The position numbers were made by a program, and so were the translations under genes. DNA of 64,000 bases from Mucor racemosus (taxonomy: Eukaryota > Mucoromycota > Mucoromycetes > Mucorales > Mucoraceae), in NCBI GenBank assembly GCA_027405735.1, contig JAPEHQ010000012.1, positions 992,001 to 1,056,000 on the forward strand. The letters run 5' to 3'. The notes under the pieces were generated by a model, which was not told where the DNA came from, made no database searches, and was given only the letters and a program-made list of their open reading frames with translations. Below are positions 59,528-64,000 of the stretch, in pieces (positions within the stretch are counted from its first letter, which is position 1; each line of letters starts with the position of its first letter).

Positions 59528-59685
59528 AATCAATTAATTGTGAACAAAGCAAGCAAACAGAATGGAAACGTGGCATGGTAAACGAACATCTTTCGTGACT
59601 CGATTTCATCCAATTCTATTGAGGATGCAACCTTGATCCTTTGCTCGTGGCTTACTCTTTCTTCATATACACTTATTAGACAATC
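59528..59685. promoter_or_regulatory. 158-bp bidirectional promoter of SNRNP27 and cyclophilin E
   Basis: Two spliceosomal genes start on opposite strands from this spacer. No TATA box stands out. Short spacing suggests co-expression. Confidence 0.5.
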
Positions 59686-60882
59686 ATGGCCACTGTAAAT
59701 ATTGCAAAGGATAATAAAACTACACTTTATATTGGTAATATGAGATTTTTGTTTGATTCATATCAAGTTTTTACTAAATGAAATTGTAGGAGGTATCGAT
59801 CAACATGTAGATTCAGCTATATTACATGCCGCGTTTATTCCTTTTGGTGAGATTGTAGCGGTGCAATTATCTCCAGATGCTTCCAAAGGTACATTGGCAT
59901 CAGTTTACATAATTGAAAAATGATTAATATTGTAAATTTTTGACAGGCAACCAAAATACACACAAAGGCTTTGGATTTGTCGAGTACGAGTTACCTGAGG
60001 ATTGTCAAGCAGCCATCGATAATATGCATTTAGCAGAGTTAAATGGCAAAGTAATTAAAGTACAACTTGCTAAACCTCATAATATTACAGCTACTTCTCA
60101 TCGTGCAGGTATAGAGAAAGATAAACATATCTCTTTATCAATATCTAATCAATTGAACCCGTTATAAATAGTTTGGACAGAGGAATCTTGGTTACAAAAA
60201 TATGCCAACACAACAGAAGAAGAAGACAAACAAGAAGATGCAGAAGAAACGACACAACAAACAGCAAATAGTGATGAAAATAGCGATGCTGACGAGGAAA
60301 ATACATATAAACCTTCAAGCAACAAAAAGGGAGGTAGATCTCGTGTATATCTAGATGTTGCCCTTGGTGGCACATTGGCAGGACGTATCGAAATCGAACT
60401 TCGTGGTGATGTAGTGCCAAAGACAGCCGAAAATTTCAGAGCATTATGTACAGGAGAAGCAGGATTCGGTTTCAAAAATTCTTCATTCCATCGTATTATT
60501 CCTCAATTCATGTGTCAAGGTGGTGATATTACAAAGGGAAATGGTACTGGAGGCAAATCAATTTATGGTGGTAAATTTGCTGATGAAAATTTCATTTTAA
60601 AGCATACTGAACCTGTAAGTTTTTTTTATGTAATACATACTATGTTATATAATTGACACAGATCAAAAATAGGGTACTTTATCTATGGCCAATTCTGGAC
60701 CTAACACCAATGGTAGCCAGTTCTTTATTTGTACAGAAAAAACTGCTTGGTTGGATGGAAAGCATGTTGTGTTTGGTCAAGTTGTATCGGGTATGAATGT
60801 TGTACGTGAAATGGAAAGATGTGGATCATCAAATGGTAAAACTTCAAAGCGTGTAACTATTGTTGATTGTGGTGAAATTTGA
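59686..60882 (+). CDS. ppie: Cyclophilin E (PPIE/CYP33), RRM plus peptidyl-prolyl isomerase
   Basis: Exons 59686-59734, 59790-59888, 59947-60108, 60172-60614 and 60673-60882 give 320 residues (human PPIE is 301). N-terminal [23 protein letters not shown] and the RNP1-like KGFGFVEY. An acidic linker ([13 protein letters not shown]) leads to the cyclophilin domain with catalytic [14 protein letters not shown] (Arg), [10 protein letters not shown] and [16 protein letters not shown] is a component of spliceosomes and binds RNA and chromatin-modifying factors. Start ATGGCCACTG follows a pyrimidine leader. Adjacent and divergent to SNRNP27. Confidence 0.96.
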
Positions 60883-62045
60883 ATAACTTCATAATACTGA
60901 ATAAAAGCTGATCGCATTGTGTAAAGTGTATAAGGGGTGGGGTTTGAAATTGTTGCTGTTTGTAAAAGAAGATCTATTTTGAATGTTATCAGCAAGCTGA
61001 TGGGATATATTATTATGCCATTCAACAGTATCTATTGATTACTTGCTCTCGGAAAGACATCAAATTTTGACCTAGAAAACCTTCAAAATGTAACCGCAAA
61101 CTTTCAGTTCTGAGCTTTTATTATAATATTTTAGTCATCAATTTGATATCTTGTAATTGAAATTATATACAACGATATTTTCGGTGCTTTAGCTATGTTT
61201 TCCTCTACGATTATATAGCATTTAAATCAAAACTTGAAGCTGCATTACGTAAAAACAGGTACATACACAGTGGACATGTAGATAAAACTATGCGCTAGAG
61301 TTCCAACCAATAATAGTATCTCAGGTTTAAGAGCCAACAAGCAAAGAAAGCACTGAAAAATCCGTTTCTCGAAATTGAATTTTAAAACAGTATGAAATTA
61401 GAACATATTGCATTACATCCTGGATTATACATATAGAGGATATTTACTTGTTAATTTAGGAAGTTGCCATTGCCATATATGCTGATTTTGGCTGATTTAG
61501 CGCTATTTTAATATAAAATAATCTGCTAATCCACAAATTCCACTCGAAAAAAGTGGACGTTTTATTTCTACAATTTACTCAGTAAATCAATGGATATTAA
61601 AAGCTTTAATTCTGGATACTGTTACAGTTGTAGTATATATTTTGAAATTTTCAGCCCATTTTTTGGATCAATATTCATTAATTACCAGCATTTTTCCAAC
61701 TGCGTTATTTTTTTTTTAAACAGAGAGAGTCTTTTTTTTTAAAGATATGTGCAATAGTCCTTCAAACAGCTATTAGCTAATGAAATTAAGATATGCTATA
61801 CATATATCCACTGCACACTAAGTACAACTTCAAACTTTAATTTTGAACCATTATTTGATTTTATAGAAATCTTCAAAGAATATCAGAAACAAACCATACA
61901 AAATAGGTTAAACAAGTATGCATTTTCATTTCCCCATTTTCAGAGCAACTCTGTGAGGCTGAAACTTTTGCGATTTGTTGCGGGAGTATGGATCAGATAT
62001 TTATATGTTTTTAGGAGCGCGGATATAGAATGGATATCTGAGTTG
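60883..62045. other. Gene-free spacer
   Basis: No gene seen in 1.16 kb past cyclophilin E. AATAAAAG lies at 60899-60906, a likely polyadenylation signal for ppie. The rest is AT-rich without recognisable repeats. Confidence 0.45.
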
Positions 62046-62053
62046 ATCAGAAC

Positions 62054-62499
62054 TAAGTATAAAAGACGAGCCGAGCTTTGTATCACTCGAGCTCGAGCCG
62101 AGCTTTAATAAAAGCTCGTTTGACAAAGACGAGTTTTTGACTTTTTTTTAAAAAGCTCGTTTGAGAAAGACGAGCTTTTGACTTCTTTTCAAAAAGTTCA
62201 AATTTAAATAATAATTAGTAAATGCTATGACATTATTACTTTAGATAATTGTCAATTGACATTCATAAGTTTGCTTTACTTTAGATATTTGTCACTGGAA
62301 AGGTAAAATAAAGCTCGCATTGAGATGATGAGTTTTAGTCGCTGCATAAAAAAGCTCGTTTGGGGTAAACGAGCTCTAGTCACGCGCAAAAAAAAGCTCG
62401 TCGAGGTTGAACGAGCTTTTTTGTAAGCTCGTCTAACTTTAACGAGCCTTGAGAAAAGCTCGGCTGCATAAAAAAGGCTCGGCTCGTTTAATATCACTA
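62054..62499. mobile_element. 446-bp hAT-type MITE with 8-bp target duplication
   Basis: Flanked by ATCAGAAC at 62046-62053 and 62500-62507. Left end TAAGTATAAAAGACGAGCCGAGC and right end (inverse) TAGTGATATTAAACGAGCCGAGCC are imperfect terminal repeats ending in ACGAGCCGAGC. The body is full of AGCTCG/CGAGCT motifs (over a dozen), many paired as AAAGCTCGTTTG...ACGAGCTTT. Multiple subterminal hexamers and an 8-bp duplication are hallmarks of hAT elements. No coding capacity. Confidence 0.92.
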
Positions 62500-62507
62500 A
62501 TCAGAAC

Positions 62508-64000
62508 CAGTAAAAGCAAGATATCCAAAGTTAAGTATATAAAGAATATCCTTGATCGAACAATATAATTACATAATTGCAGATTCTTCTAAACCATGAA
62601 TCAGCTAATTTAGAATGTCCAGTACCTATTCCTAATTGGCTAATTCTTAAAGAATAACCCAACTCTTAGACTAATTATTAACACAAAACCACTCATACTT
62701 ATTTATTCCCAATGTTGAAATAAAGTTAAAAGCATCATACACCCATACTTCCCGTTTCTACCGACCAAGTCTGGATAATCAATCCATTTATAACTTTAAA
62801 AGTGCACTACGGCCGACCTGTGCTGCACAAGATAATTTCGTTGTGTCCAGGTGGGCTGCACAACACTATAGCCTGCTGAGCAGCTGTCGTATGCACTGAA
62901 TATGGCTAAAAAGATAACAAGATGCACACGAGCACAACAAAAGAAACTGCACACGAGCACAATGCTAAGTCTGTATGTGCAGAATTATAGATCCTGTCCA
63001 TGTGCATAGCATAAATACCATGTGTGCATAATAATAGTAGAATTGCCCATAAGCATATCATTATCCCTATTTGTACATAATAAGAAATCTGATCATGAGC
63101 ATAATAATGAGCTGATTGTATGGGCACAAATTGGTTTGTACATGAGCATCGTGCCGTTCTCAAAATCCCATTGCATTTTTTATTGGAATGTGTTTTTAAA
63201 TTACATTTGCTTTTATTAATAGAGATTATAGACAATAATACAATTCAATAGGTTGTTAATGTAGTAGAAGAGCAATACATTCAACAGCCAATATTTTTAC
63301 GATTATAATCATTTGTAAATATGTTTATTATAGCTATAATGTTTGCAGCAACAATGGCTGTTTTTGCTCGAGCATGAAAAACTTAAGTAATACTTCTTAT
63401 TGCTTAAACGTATATGCAAGCCAAGTCTAAGATTATAGATGTTACTTTATCAAACATAAAATTTAAACAAATTAACCTTCTTTAAACTTACTACTATTTT
63501 AGTTTACGATTGTCAACTATAAAAAGATTTGTTTTCAAGTATGGCTACGATCAAAGTTATGGTTATTAGGCAACAAGACATCGAATTATTCTTTTTTTGT
63601 GTTTCTATATTATTTGAAATTTTATTACTTTTCTGGAACATTTCGTGGGTTTGTATCCAGTTCTAGCTTTTTATTGAATAGATATTATAAATATCATTAC
63701 CTTCAATTTGATCTCGTAATCAAGAAATACGTCCAGAAATACAGTAGTAAAAAATGATATTTGATCTTAGAATGCGGTTAAATAAAATACAACAGTATAT
63801 CAGTCCCTTATGACGTTAGCGTGCGTATTCAGATAAAAGGAAAGAATACCAGCTTAATACTCTGCTTATATGCCATATCAAATGGTGGATATATCCTTGG
63901 AATATGAAAACAAAAAGAGAGAAACAACGTACTACGTAGAAAAGGATTTTTAAGGCTTTACATTATTTAGTACAATTAAAACCTGTTAAATTGCACATTT
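62508..64000. other. Gene-free stretch with degenerate short repeats
   Basis: No supported gene. From about 62915 to 63155 a loose unit of the form CAYRWGCAYAAT recurs about ten times (for example CACGAGCACAA, CATAAGCATA, CATGAGCATAATAAT). The minus frame 62906-63235 is open partly because of that repetition. The remainder is AT-rich spacer. Confidence 0.45.

Noticed and set aside
62054..62499. CRISPR-like reading of the repeated AGCTCG hexamers
   Set aside because: Spacing is irregular, repeats are 6-10 bp and complementary, and the unit is bounded by an 8-bp target duplication, so it is a transposon, and the genome is eukaryotic.

Overview
This window reads as nuclear DNA from an early-diverging filamentous fungus, most likely a Mucoromycota (zygomycete-type) species. 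The evidence is AT-rich spacers, compact genes with many 40-60 nt GT-AG introns, and fungal families such as Pam17, an HsbA-like surface protein, an Ssb-type Hsp70 and a fructosyl-amino-acid-oxidase-like flavoenzyme. No rRNA or CRISPR array was seen. The species is an inference. All gene models were spliced by hand, and reading frames were checked for phase across every junction.

Layout. 1-6300 holds Ric8, a low-complexity protein that overlaps it tail to tail, PAM17 and a TVP15-like Golgi protein. 9000-10520 holds two small secreted proteins, HsbA-like and a previously easy-to-miss CBM14-like chitin binder. 14000-16511 holds an FAD oxidase and a dienelactone hydrolase. 19436-21534 is Ssb Hsp70 and 23159-24332 a Trm61-type tRNA m1A58 methyltransferase. 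26700-29031 contains two dead genes (P450 and MFS transporter). 30258-31582 is the PP2A leucine carboxyl methyltransferase. 39562 is an initiator tRNA-Met. 39816-46757 holds a polyQ coiled-coil protein, an importin-alpha-like ARM protein, a C1-domain peroxin, and HEN1. 53344-60882 holds a PlsC acyltransferase, VAP/Scs2, bystin/Enp1, SNRNP27 and cyclophilin E.

Between the gene islands lies dense transposon debris: an unclassified AT-rich repeat (R1, five copies), LTR fragments, a Tc1 element with 209-bp terminal repeats and three stop codons, a TA-flanked MITE with an empty site in a paralogous copy, a hAT-type MITE with a perfect 8-bp target duplication, and a 6-kb inverted repeat (47050-53204) with nearly identical arms around a hAT remnant. 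One arm carries a solo LTR with a 5-bp duplication and a matching empty site.

Functional themes: housekeeping genes are paired head to head over short spacers (peroxin/HEN1, SNRNP27/cyclophilin E). SNRNP27 and cyclophilin E are both spliceosome proteins. The most unusual items are the large inverted repeat close to a small-RNA methyltransferase gene, the new MITEs, the 10-nt and 16-nt micro-exons, the C1-peroxin fusion and the four-cysteine chitin-binding protein.
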